Source: an uncultured Clostridia bacterium (GTDB taxonomy: Bacteria > Bacillota > Clostridia > TANB77 > CAG-508). From it: a stretch of 64,000 nucleotides of DNA. The notes beneath the pieces are model-generated. The model was not told where the DNA came from, searched no databases, and worked only from the letters and a program-made list of their open reading frames with translations. This document shows positions 8,455-15,730 of the stretch, in pieces; within the stretch, counting starts at the first letter, position 1; every line of letters starts with the position of its first letter. The stretch spans positions 62,001 through 126,000 of the forward strand of contig CAKPQH010000003.1 of the NCBI GenBank assembly GCA_934178475.1, given 5' to 3'. Position numbers and translations under genes: made by a program.

Positions 8455-8793
8455 ATGAACGTATATGATACAGTAAATAAACTGGCACAAGAGATAAAAG
8501 AATCAGAAGAATATGTTAATTTTAAGATGGCTAAACAAGTAATAGGAATGAATATAGAATATAAAAACAAAATTACAGAATTTGAAAAAGCAAGATATGA
8601 AGAACAATTAATAGAAATGCAAACAGGAAAGCAAGACATAGAAAAATTAAATAATATACAACAAATGTATAAAGAGTTAATTGAAATTGAAGAGATTAGA
8701 AAATATTTTGATGCCGAACTTAAGTTTAACGTTTTGCTAGGAGATGTAAATAAAATTATAAGTGAAGCAGTAAAAGATATATTTGTAGACTAA
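8455..8793 (+). CDS. ylbF: YlbF/YmcA-family protein
   Basis: A 112-residue, almost entirely helical protein (MNVYDTVNKLAQEIKESEEY, then QQMYKELIEIEEIRKYFDAE) typical of the Com_YlbF family. In Bacillus, YlbF with YmcA and YaaT affects Spo0A phosphorylation, competence and RNase Y-dependent mRNA processing. Its position about 1.6 kb after spo0A fits but does not prove such a role. GGAGG precedes the ATG and a strong terminator follows. Confidence 0.85.
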   Translation: MNVYDTVNKLAQEIKESEEYVNFKMAKQVIGMNIEYKNKITEFEKARYEEQLIEMQTGKQDIEKLNNIQQMYKELIEIEEIRKYFDAELKFNVLLGDVNKIISEAVKDIFVD

Positions 8794-8798
8794 AACTT

Positions 8799-8830
8799 AT
8801 GCGTACATTATAAAAATGTACGCATTTTTT
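8799..8830 (+). terminator. Terminator of ylbF
   Basis: A perfect 10-bp stem ATGCGTACAT/ATGTACGCAT with a 7-base loop and a run of six T. Confidence 0.92.
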
Positions 8831-8856
8831 AAAGTGATATCAAAGGGGATTTCTAT

Positions 8857-9555
8857 ATGTACATTATATTATTTTTGTTTTTAATATTGATATTGTTTTG
8901 TTATATATATAAGATAAATATAAAGACATTAAAGAAAATTAAAGACTTTGGTAGAGAGAATAAAGATTTAGATGAGATTGTAAAAAAATATCCATCTAAT
9001 ATTGAAATATGTAAATTTATGCTTAAAAAATTAAAAAATGATAATGTGAAAATTGAAGAAAATAAAGAGTACCAAAGTTCTTTTTATATAGCAATATCTA
9101 ATAAAATTATTATCGCAAATATAGAAAAAAGTTATACAAGAATTCAAACAATTGCTCATGAATGTTTACATTCAATACAGGATAGAAGAAAATTATTGTT
9201 TAATTATATATATTCTAACATATATATATTAACTTTTATAATAATTTTGATATTAGGAATAGCTAAACTTATACCAGAACATTTGAAAACAACAATAATA
9301 TGTATATATGCTATTATGGGATATATATATTATAGTGTGAGAAGTTTTTTAGAAAATGATGCTATGATTAAAGCAAAATTTTTGTCTAAAGAATATATTG
9401 ATAATGTAAATATTTCAACAGAAGAAGAAAAGAAATTGATAATAAAAAAATATGAGGAATTGTATGAAATAGGGGTACCTTTTACCAATTTCAATTTGTT
9501 TTTTGGAACAATTTTGAAAACATTAATTATACAAATAGTGTTTTTAATAAGATAA
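8857..9555 (+). CDS. Membrane-bound putative zinc metallopeptidase (HExxH)
   Basis: A 232-residue protein with an N-terminal membrane segment (about 2-20), a soluble part, and HECLH within TIAHECLHSIQDRRK (residues about 103-107), a zincin HExxH site. Two further membrane segments follow (about 120-160), then FLENDAMIKAKFL, whose Glu could be the third ligand as in YugP-type peptidases, and a last hydrophobic stretch. Not assigned to a named family; substrate unknown. GGGGAT is the likely ribosome site. yqeG follows after 18 bases. Confidence 0.7.
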   Translation: MYIILFLFLILILFCYIYKINIKTLKKIKDFGRENKDLDEIVKKYPSNIEICKFMLKKLKNDNVKIEENKEYQSSFYIAISNKIIIANIEKSYTRIQTIAHECLHSIQDRRKLLFNYIYSNIYILTFIIILILGIAKLIPEHLKTTIICIYAIMGYIYYSVRSFLENDAMIKAKFLSKEYIDNVNISTEEEKKLIIKKYEELYEIGVPFTNFNLFFGTILKTLIIQIVFLIR

Positions 9556-9573
9556 TAAAGATGGAGGAATAAT

Positions 9574-10071
9574 ATGTTAAAGCCAAATGCGTATTTTAGT
9601 AAAGTACAAGATATTACAATTGGATTTTTGATAAAAAATGAAATAAAAGCTTTAATATTAGATGTTGATAATACTTTGATTGATTATAATAAGAATTTAT
9701 CAGATGAAGTTATAAAATGGGCGCTTAATTTACAAGGACAAGGAATAAAAATATATATTTTATCAAATTCAAATAAACATGAAAAAGTAAAGAATGTTGC
9801 TGACAAAATAAATGCACCTTATATAAATTTTGCAAAAAAACCTTTTAAAAAGGGATTTTTAAAGGTAAGGGAGAATTTAAAAATAGAGGAGAAAAGAATA
9901 GCAGTTGTTGGAGATCAAATATTTACAGATATAATTGGTGGAAATAGGTGCAATATGTTTACTATTTTGGTTGATCCTGTAAATGAAAAAGATTTTTGGT
10001 ATACTGCTTGGAAAAGACCAATTGAAAATAAGTTGAAGAAGAAATTGATGAAAACAGAAGGAGAAGGATAA
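9574..10071 (+). CDS. yqeG: YqeG-family HAD-IIIA phosphatase
   Basis: A 165-residue HAD-superfamily protein. Motif I is LILDVDNTLIDYN, motif II ILSNSN, a Lys lies in the KKPFKKGF region, and motif IV is VVGDQIFTDIIGGN. This matches YqeG, related to mitochondrial phosphatidylglycerophosphate phosphatase, so a PGP phosphatase activity is plausible; this is family inference. GGAGGA precedes the ATG. One base separates it from the prepilin peptidase gene, so the two are probably translationally coupled. Confidence 0.88.
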   Translation: MLKPNAYFSKVQDITIGFLIKNEIKALILDVDNTLIDYNKNLSDEVIKWALNLQGQGIKIYILSNSNKHEKVKNVADKINAPYINFAKKPFKKGFLKVRENLKIEEKRIAVVGDQIFTDIIGGNRCNMFTILVDPVNEKDFWYTAWKRPIENKLKKKLMKTEGEG

Positions 10072-10072
10072 A

Positions 10073-10831
10073 ATGTACTTTCATGGAGTTAATATTGGCT
10101 ACTATCTTGTAGCTGCTATAGTTGGACTTTTTATGGGTGAGTTTGTATCTTGGATGAATAAAAGACTTCCTGAATATAAAAAAGTTTTTTCAAAAGATTT
10201 AATAAAAGAATATAAAGAAAATTTTACTCCAAATTATATATTAATGATAATAACAGCTGCCATATATGTTCTTTTAATTTATAAATTTGGAATAAAAAAT
10301 ACTTTTATAGAAAATTTAGAATTAATAAAATTTTTGATTTTAACACCAATGTTATTATCAGTTGTAATAATAGATTATAAATTACAGATAATACCTAATA
10401 GATTAAATTTAACTATGTTTGAGGTAGGTATTGTTATTGCATTTATATATGGTTTATCAAATATTGCTATAGGAATTAATATGTTACTTGGAATGTTTGC
10501 TGGTGGTGGAATATTCTTAATGATAACATTATTAGGTGGTTTGGTTTATGGAAAAGAAGCTATGGGACTTGGTGATGTTAAACTTATGGGAGCTTTAGGA
10601 CTTTATTTTGGTTTGGCAAATATTGTTGTAATAGCTTTGGTATCTTTTTTAATAGGTGCTGTTTTGAGTATTATTTTACTTGCTACTAAAATAAAAAAGA
10701 TGGATGAATATATACCTTTTGGACCATTTATAGTTTTAGCAACATTTATATCAATATTTATACCATATGATATATTAGTAACAGCTTTATACAATATTTT
10801 TACATTAGGACTTTATAGTAAAAACCATTAA
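10073..10831 (+). CDS. Type IV prepilin peptidase (A24) lacking the zinc methyltransferase motif
   Basis: A 252-residue, multi-span membrane aspartyl peptidase. The two catalytic aspartates are visible: D101 in VVIIDYKLQIIPN and D168 in AMGLGDVKLMGA (GxGD motif). The N-terminal helix keeps the family pattern GLFMGEFVSWMNKRLPEY, but the following segment lacks the two CxxC pairs of bifunctional PilD enzymes, so it should cleave prepilins without N-methylating them. It is the only prepilin peptidase in the window and the natural processor of the prepilin-HINT proteins at 31.4-35.2 kb; that link is inference. Confidence 0.88.
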   Translation: MYFHGVNIGYYLVAAIVGLFMGEFVSWMNKRLPEYKKVFSKDLIKEYKENFTPNYILMIITAAIYVLLIYKFGIKNTFIENLELIKFLILTPMLLSVVIIDYKLQIIPNRLNLTMFEVGIVIAFIYGLSNIAIGINMLLGMFAGGGIFLMITLLGGLVYGKEAMGLGDVKLMGALGLYFGLANIVVIALVSFLIGAVLSIILLATKIKKMDEYIPFGPFIVLATFISIFIPYDILVTALYNIFTLGLYSKNH

Positions 10832-10855
10832 TATTTAGTAAATGAGGGATTGTTT

Positions 10856-11914
10856 ATGAATGAAAGATTAAGAGTTTTAAGAGCAAAGATGCAAGGAGCT
10901 AACATTCAGGGGATGATTATTTCTAATCCTGTAAATATAAAGTATTTTACAGGTATAGATGCAGAAGGAATTTTGCTTATTACAAGAAAAGAGAATGTTT
11001 ATATAACAGATGGAAGATATATAGAATATGTTTCAAGTATTCTTACTCCATTTGATGAAATTGTAATTGATAATGTTAAAGATGTTTCAATAGATGATTA
11101 TGAAAATTTCTTTATGTTTTGTGAGAATGTTGGATTTGAAGAAAAATATGTATCATATTATTTATATAAAGAATTTATGCATAGATATAAAATAAATAGT
11201 TTAGTTGAAGCAGAAGAATTAATAGAAGATTTAAGACTTGTAAAAGATGATGAAGAAATAAAAAATATAAAAACTGCATGTGAAATTACAGATAAATGTT
11301 TTGAAATGCTTAAAGAGTATATAAAACCTGGAATGAGTGAAAAACAAATAGCAAGAAGAATAGATAATTTCTATTATGCTCATGCAGAAGGATGTTCTTT
11401 TGATACAATTGTTGCTTCAGGAGAAAATAGTTCTAAACCTCATGCTGTACCTGGAGATAGAAAAATTGAACAAAGAGATATAATTTTAATTGATATGGGA
11501 TGTAAGGTAAATGGATATTGCTCTGATATGACTAGAATGTTATTTGTGGGAGAACCTACAGAAGAACAAAAGAAAATATATCAATTAGTTTTAAGAGAAC
11601 AAGAAAGTGTGCTAGCACAGTTAAAAGAAGGAGCAAATATAAAGAATATTAGTAAAGATTTAAATATACATTTTGAATCTGAAGGCTATGAAATGATACA
11701 TGCATTGGGACACGGTGTTGGTTTAGATATACATGAAAGACCAAATATTAGTACAAAAAATGATTCAAATTTGAAATCTAATATGGTAGTTACAGATGAA
11801 CCTGGAATATATTTACCTGGAAATTTTGGAATAAGAATTGAAGATACAGTTTTAATAACTAAACAAGGATGTATAGAACTTACAAAAACGAGTAAAGATA
11901 TTACGAAAATTTAA
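10856..11914 (+). CDS. M24 Xaa-Pro aminopeptidase/dipeptidase
   Basis: A 352-residue creatinase-fold enzyme removing N-terminal residues before proline. The N-terminal domain (about 1-125) includes NPVNIKYFTGIDAEG. The metal site is complete: two Asp in ILIDMGCKVNGYCSDMTRM, His in HALGHGVGLDIHE, Glu in DEPGIYL and Glu in GIRIEDTVL. ATG 10856 lies seven bases after GAGGG; an upstream TTG is too close. It often precedes efp in Firmicutes, but here a long palindrome and then pyrG follow. Confidence 0.93.
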   Translation: MNERLRVLRAKMQGANIQGMIISNPVNIKYFTGIDAEGILLITRKENVYITDGRYIEYVSSILTPFDEIVIDNVKDVSIDDYENFFMFCENVGFEEKYVSYYLYKEFMHRYKINSLVEAEELIEDLRLVKDDEEIKNIKTACEITDKCFEMLKEYIKPGMSEKQIARRIDNFYYAHAEGCSFDTIVASGENSSKPHAVPGDRKIEQRDIILIDMGCKVNGYCSDMTRMLFVGEPTEEQKKIYQLVLREQESVLAQLKEGANIKNISKDLNIHFESEGYEMIHALGHGVGLDIHERPNISTKNDSNLKSNMVVTDEPGIYLPGNFGIRIEDTVLITKQGCIELTKTSKDITKI

Positions 11915-11968
11915 AATTGGGGACAGTCCTTTTTTGAAAATATTTTCAAAAAAGGACTGTCCCCAATT
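11915..11968. repeat. 54-bp perfect palindrome with GGGGACAGTCC ends
   Basis: Two 27-base arms, each AATTGGGGACAGTCC followed by T6-GAAAAT, form an uninterrupted perfect inverted repeat starting at the base after the M24 stop codon. The GGGGACAGTCC core is, from memory, common in palindromic REP-like units tied to IS200-type transposases. It could also end transcription, although no long T run follows. Confidence 0.85.
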
Positions 11969-11988
11969 AAAAAAATTTATGAAAGGTA

Positions 11989-12017
11989 TTGCATTTTAAA
12001 TAAAAAAAATGTATAAT
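11989..12017 (+). promoter_or_regulatory. Promoter of pyrG
   Basis: TTGCAT (11989-11994), 17 bases, TATAAT (12012-12017), a near-consensus sigma-A promoter with expected start near 12024. Confidence 0.7.
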
Positions 12018-12025
12018 ATTTAAAG

Positions 12026-12080
12026 TAGATTAAAAAAAAACCGCAAAAGTGGTTCGAAATTTAATCTATTTTTTATTTTT
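12026..12080 (+). promoter_or_regulatory. Leader terminator (attenuator) of pyrG
   Basis: TAGATTAAA (12026-12034) pairs with TTTAATCTA (12060-12068), enclosing a small CCGC-aaaa-GTGG hairpin and followed by TTTTTTATTTTT. It begins at or next to the expected transcription start. Firmicute pyrG genes are commonly controlled by an attenuator that senses CTP through slippage at a G-rich start; the G-rich start is not visible here. Confidence 0.65.
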
Positions 12081-12117
12081 AAAGTAAAATGTTTTGGACC
12101 AAGAAAGGAAGTAAAAG

Positions 12118-13722
12118 ATGAATACAAAATACATATTTGTAACAGGAGGAGTAGTATCAGGATTAGGAAAAGGTATTACAGCAGCATCATTAGGTAGATT
12201 ATTAAAAAATAGAGGATATAAGGTAACGATTCAAAAATTTGACCCATATTTGAATGTGGATCCAGGAACAATGAGTCCATATGAGCATGGAGAAGTTTTT
12301 GTTACTGATGATGGCGCAGAAACAGATTTAGATTTAGGACATTATGAAAGATTTATAAATGAGAGTTTAACACAAAATTCTAGTGTTACAATGGGAAAGA
12401 TTTATTCTTCTGTAATAGAAAAGGAAAGAAATGGAGACTATTTAGGTAAAACAGTTCAAGTAATCCCACATGTAACTAATGAGATAAAAGAAAAAATTTA
12501 TAGCTTTGAAAATACAGATACTGATATTGTAATAACAGAGGTTGGAGGAACAGTTGGAGATATTGAAGGGCTATCTATACTAGAAGCAATGAGACAAGTT
12601 GGATTAGAAAAAAATTCAGAAGATGTTGTTTATATTCATGTAACATTACTTCCATATATATTTGGTTCAAATGAGATAAAAAGTAAACCTACACAACATT
12701 CTGTAAAAGAGCTTCAAAGTTTAGGAATAAAACCTGATATATTAGTTTGTAGAACAGAAACTGAAATACCTGAAACAATAAGAGAAAAATTAGCATTATT
12801 TTGTAATGTAAGAAAAACAAGTGTTATACAAAATTTAACTGCAGATTGCTTATATGCTGTTCCATTAATGTTAGAAAAAGAAGGTTTAGCTAGAGAAGTT
12901 TGTAATCATTTAAAATTAGATAATTATCTTCCAAATAATGAAAAATGGGAAGAGATGGTTGAACATATAAGAAGTATAAAAGATGATGATCAGGTTAAAA
13001 TAGCAATTGTAGGAAAATATACTCAACTTGAAGATTCATATATATCAGTTGTAGAAAGTCTTCAACATGCTGGATTTGCAAATGATGTAAAGGTTAAAGT
13101 TGGATTTATTGATTCAGAGACTGTAAATGCAGAAAATGTCAAAGAAAAATTGAGTGATTATCAAGGAATAATTGTACCTGGAGGCTTTGGAAATAGAGGA
13201 ATTGAAGGTATGATTGAAACAATCCACTATGTAAGAGAAAATAATATACCATTTTTAGGAATATGTCTTGGTATGCAAATGACTGTTGTAGAATATGCTA
13301 GAAATGTTTTAGGATTAAAAGATAGTAATTCAGCAGAGTTTAGTGATACTACAGAGAATCCAGTTATACATATTATGGAGGACCAAAAGATTATAAAGAA
13401 AAAAGGTGGAACAATGAGACTTGGAAGTTATCCATGTGTTATAAAAGAGGGAACTTTGGCATATGAGATATATGGAAAAGATAAAATTGATGAAAGACAT
13501 AGACATAGATTTGAATATAATAATGAATATAAAGAAAGATTAGAAAATGCTGGACTAATTTGTTCAGGAACATCTCCAGATGGAAATTTAGTTGAAATTG
13601 TAGAACTTAAGAAACATCCATATTTTATTGCAGGACAATTTCACCCTGAACTTAAATCTAGACCTAATAAACCTGCTCCATTATTTGTAGGTTTAGTAAA
13701 AGCTGCTAAAAATATAAAATAG
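12118..13722 (+). CDS. pyrG: CTP synthase
   Basis: Makes CTP from UTP, ATP and glutamine. The 534 residues comprise the synthetase domain (TGGVVSGLGKGITAASLG at the ATP site, FDPYLNVDPGTM) and a C-terminal glutamine amidotransferase domain with PGGFGNRG, nucleophile Cys in GICLGMQ, and the His-Glu pair in GQFHPEL. GAAAGGAAG precedes the ATG. It lies behind a leader terminator and ends nine bases before the next gene. Confidence 0.98.
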   Translation: MNTKYIFVTGGVVSGLGKGITAASLGRLLKNRGYKVTIQKFDPYLNVDPGTMSPYEHGEVFVTDDGAETDLDLGHYERFINESLTQNSSVTMGKIYSSVIEKERNGDYLGKTVQVIPHVTNEIKEKIYSFENTDTDIVITEVGGTVGDIEGLSILEAMRQVGLEKNSEDVVYIHVTLLPYIFGSNEIKSKPTQHSVKELQSLGIKPDILVCRTETEIPETIREKLALFCNVRKTSVIQNLTADCLYAVPLMLEKEGLAREVCNHLKLDNYLPNNEKWEEMVEHIRSIKDDDQVKIAIVGKYTQLEDSYISVVESLQHAGFANDVKVKVGFIDSETVNAENVKEKLSDYQGIIVPGGFGNRGIEGMIETIHYVRENNIPFLGICLGMQMTVVEYARNVLGLKDSNSAEFSDTTENPVIHIMEDQKIIKKKGGTMRLGSYPCVIKEGTLAYEIYGKDKIDERHRHRFEYNNEYKERLENAGLICSGTSPDGNLVEIVELKKHPYFIAGQFHPELKSRPNKPAPLFVGLVKAAKNIK

Positions 13723-13731
13723 GAGGATAAG

Positions 13732-14607
13732 ATGGAATTATCAATACAAATGTATTTTTTATTATTTATGATATATTCGATTTTGGGTTGGTGTTTGGAA
13801 GTTACATGTAAAGCTTTTGAATATAAAAAATTTATTGATAGAGGTTTTTTAATAGGACCTTATTGCCCTATATATGGTTGGGGAGCTGTTTTAATTACAT
13901 TTCTATTATATAGATATTCATATGATGCGTTGGTATTATTTATAATGACAACAATTGTATGTGGAATATTGGAATATTTGACTAGCTTTTTTATGGAAAA
14001 ATTATTTAAAGCTAGATGGTGGGACTATAGCAAGAGGAAATTTAATATTAATGGTAGAGTTTGTTTAGGAACGTTAATACCATTTGGAATATTTGGCTTA
14101 ATTCTTACTTATATAGCAAATCCATTTTTTATAGGTTTACTTAATAAATTAAATACAAATACAATAAACATATTGGCAATTTCTCTTTTTACAATATTTA
14201 CAATTGATAGTATAATTTCATTTATTGTAATATTTGGATTTAGAAAAACAACTGTCATTGCAAGTAAAGAGAAAACATCTGATAATACGGAAGAAATGAC
14301 AAAGAAAGTAAAAGAATTATTGATGCAAAAATCATTTTTGTATAGAAGAATTGTAAATGCATATCCTAAGTTTGTTGCTATAAAATCAAGAATAGCGGAA
14401 ATAAAAGATGAAATAGAAGATAATATAAATGAAGTTAAAGAAAATATAAATGAGAAAAAAACAGAAGTTATAACTTCCATAAATGAAAAGGCAAAAGAAG
14501 TAAATGAAAATATAAGTAATAAAAAGAATAAAGTTAAAATGAAAATAAAAGTACATAAAGATAATATAAAAAGACATTTTATAGGAGAAAAAGAAGAGAG
14601 GAAATAA
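13732..14607 (+). CDS. CmpB-family membrane protein (PF06541) with coiled-coil tail
   Basis: A 291-residue protein. The first 165 residues hold about five membrane helices with the family signature GWCLEVTCKAFEY, then RGFLIGPYCPIYGWGA and ARWWDYS. The tail from about residue 185 is charged and strongly predicted coiled coil, with repeating IxEIKDEIEDNINEVKENIN. The family is annotated as putative ABC permease but no ATPase gene is near, so the function is unknown. AGGAGGA precedes the ATG. ymdB starts four bases after the stop. Confidence 0.85.
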   Translation: MELSIQMYFLLFMIYSILGWCLEVTCKAFEYKKFIDRGFLIGPYCPIYGWGAVLITFLLYRYSYDALVLFIMTTIVCGILEYLTSFFMEKLFKARWWDYSKRKFNINGRVCLGTLIPFGIFGLILTYIANPFFIGLLNKLNTNTINILAISLFTIFTIDSIISFIVIFGFRKTTVIASKEKTSDNTEEMTKKVKELLMQKSFLYRRIVNAYPKFVAIKSRIAEIKDEIEDNINEVKENINEKKTEVITSINEKAKEVNENISNKKNKVKMKIKVHKDNIKRHFIGEKEERK

Positions 14608-14610
14608 AGT

Positions 14611-15381
14611 ATGAAAGTATTGGCAGTAGGAGACATTGTTGGAAATATTGGAATAAATAAATTGAAGACTGAGTTGCCTAAGATAAAAAAAGAAAATGAT
14701 ATAGATTTTTGTATAGTAAATGGAGAAAATGCAGCTGAAGGAATGGGGATTACTGAAAAAAATTTTAATGATATAATTTCGGCAGGTGCAGATTCTATTA
14801 CTATGGGAAATCATACATGGGGGAAAAAAGAAATTTTTAAATTTATAAATGATCCAAAAATATTAAGACCTGCAAATTATCCGGAAGGTGTTTGTGGAAA
14901 AGGATATAGAATATATGATTGCAAAGATAAAAAAATAGCAGTTATAAATGCATTAGGAAGAGCTGAGATTAATATACAAACTGAAAATCCATTTTTGATA
15001 ATAGATAAAATAATTAAAAAGATATTTGACTCAGTTGATTTGATTTTTGTTGATTTTCATGCTGAAGCTTCTGCAGAGAAAAAAGCTATGGGATATTTTT
15101 TAGATGGAAGAGTAACTGCTGTTTTTGGAACTCATACACATATACAAACAGCGGATGAACAGATTTTACCTGATGGAACAGCATATATAACTGATATTGG
15201 AATGACAGGACCAAAAGATTCAATAATTGGTATGGATAAAGATACAGCCCTTAAAAGATTCTTAACAGCACTTCCAGAAAAATATAAAATAGCAACAGGT
15301 GAAGCTATGTTTAACGCAGTATTGTTTGATATAAATGATGAAACTAATAAAGTTCAAGCTATAAAAAGAATAGAAATTTAA
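14611..15381 (+). CDS. ymdB: YmdB-family metallophosphoesterase
   Basis: A 256-residue phosphodiesterase of the TIGR00282/YmdB family, reported to hydrolyse 2',3'-cyclic nucleotides in Bacillus and to affect biofilm and motility choice. Metal-binding motifs are in order: VGDIVGNIG, VNGENAAEGMGI, MGNHTWGKKE, VDFHAEASAEKKA and FGTHTHIQTAD. GAAGAGAGGA precedes the ATG. It directly follows the CmpB-like gene, suggesting one transcript. Confidence 0.95.
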   Translation: MKVLAVGDIVGNIGINKLKTELPKIKKENDIDFCIVNGENAAEGMGITEKNFNDIISAGADSITMGNHTWGKKEIFKFINDPKILRPANYPEGVCGKGYRIYDCKDKKIAVINALGRAEINIQTENPFLIIDKIIKKIFDSVDLIFVDFHAEASAEKKAMGYFLDGRVTAVFGTHTHIQTADEQILPDGTAYITDIGMTGPKDSIIGMDKDTALKRFLTALPEKYKIATGEAMFNAVLFDINDETNKVQAIKRIEI

Positions 15382-15410
15382 AATCAAAAAGTAAAAATAT
15401 TATATTTTTA

Positions 15411-15439
15411 TTGACATTTTCTATATATTAATGTAAAAT
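15411..15439 (+). promoter_or_regulatory. Promoter of the valS T-box transcript
   Basis: Consensus TTGACA (15411-15416), 17 bases, TAAAAT (15434-15439), just upstream of the T-box leader. Confidence 0.75.
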
Positions 15440-15454
15440 ATAGAAAGTAAAATA

Positions 15455-15702
15455 AAAACGATGAAAAAGAGGAGTATATTTATTAAGGTTTTTAGAGAAT
15501 AGAAGTCAGTGGCTGAAAGCTTCTTAAATTAAGATAAATAGAAGGTAGCTTTGGAGTTGATATGGTGAATTTAATAGTAGCTATATTCGTTTAAGCAACG
15601 TTAAATGCTAAATGAGATGTTATTAATAGTTTTTAATTAATAATAATTAAGGTGGTACCGTGATTAGTCGCCCTTATGTTTTTTAAACATAGGGGCGTTT
15701 TT
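15455..15702 (+). promoter_or_regulatory. T-box riboswitch leader of valS
   Basis: A tRNA-sensing leader. Stem I contains AGAAGTCAGTGGCTG and a likely specifier GTA (15545-15547, valine) in the context GAAG-GTA-GCTTTGGAGT. The antiterminator core is AAGGTGGTACCGTG, whose UGGU would pair with the ACCA end of tRNA-Val. The terminator stem CGCCCTTATG (15669-15678) / CATAGGGGCG (15688-15697) ends in five T. It should raise valS expression when tRNA-Val is uncharged. Confidence 0.92.
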
Positions 15703-15730
15703 GATTTCTAATTTAAAAGGAGAAAGTTTT

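Noticed and set aside
14109..14814. Long minus-strand frames opposite the CmpB-like and ymdB genes
   Set aside because: They are mirror images of the Lys/Glu-rich coiled coil; no start signals and no family pattern.
15701..15730. Upstream TTG start for valS
   Set aside because: It lies in the T run of the T-box terminator and has no ribosome site; ATG 15731 follows AAAGGAG.
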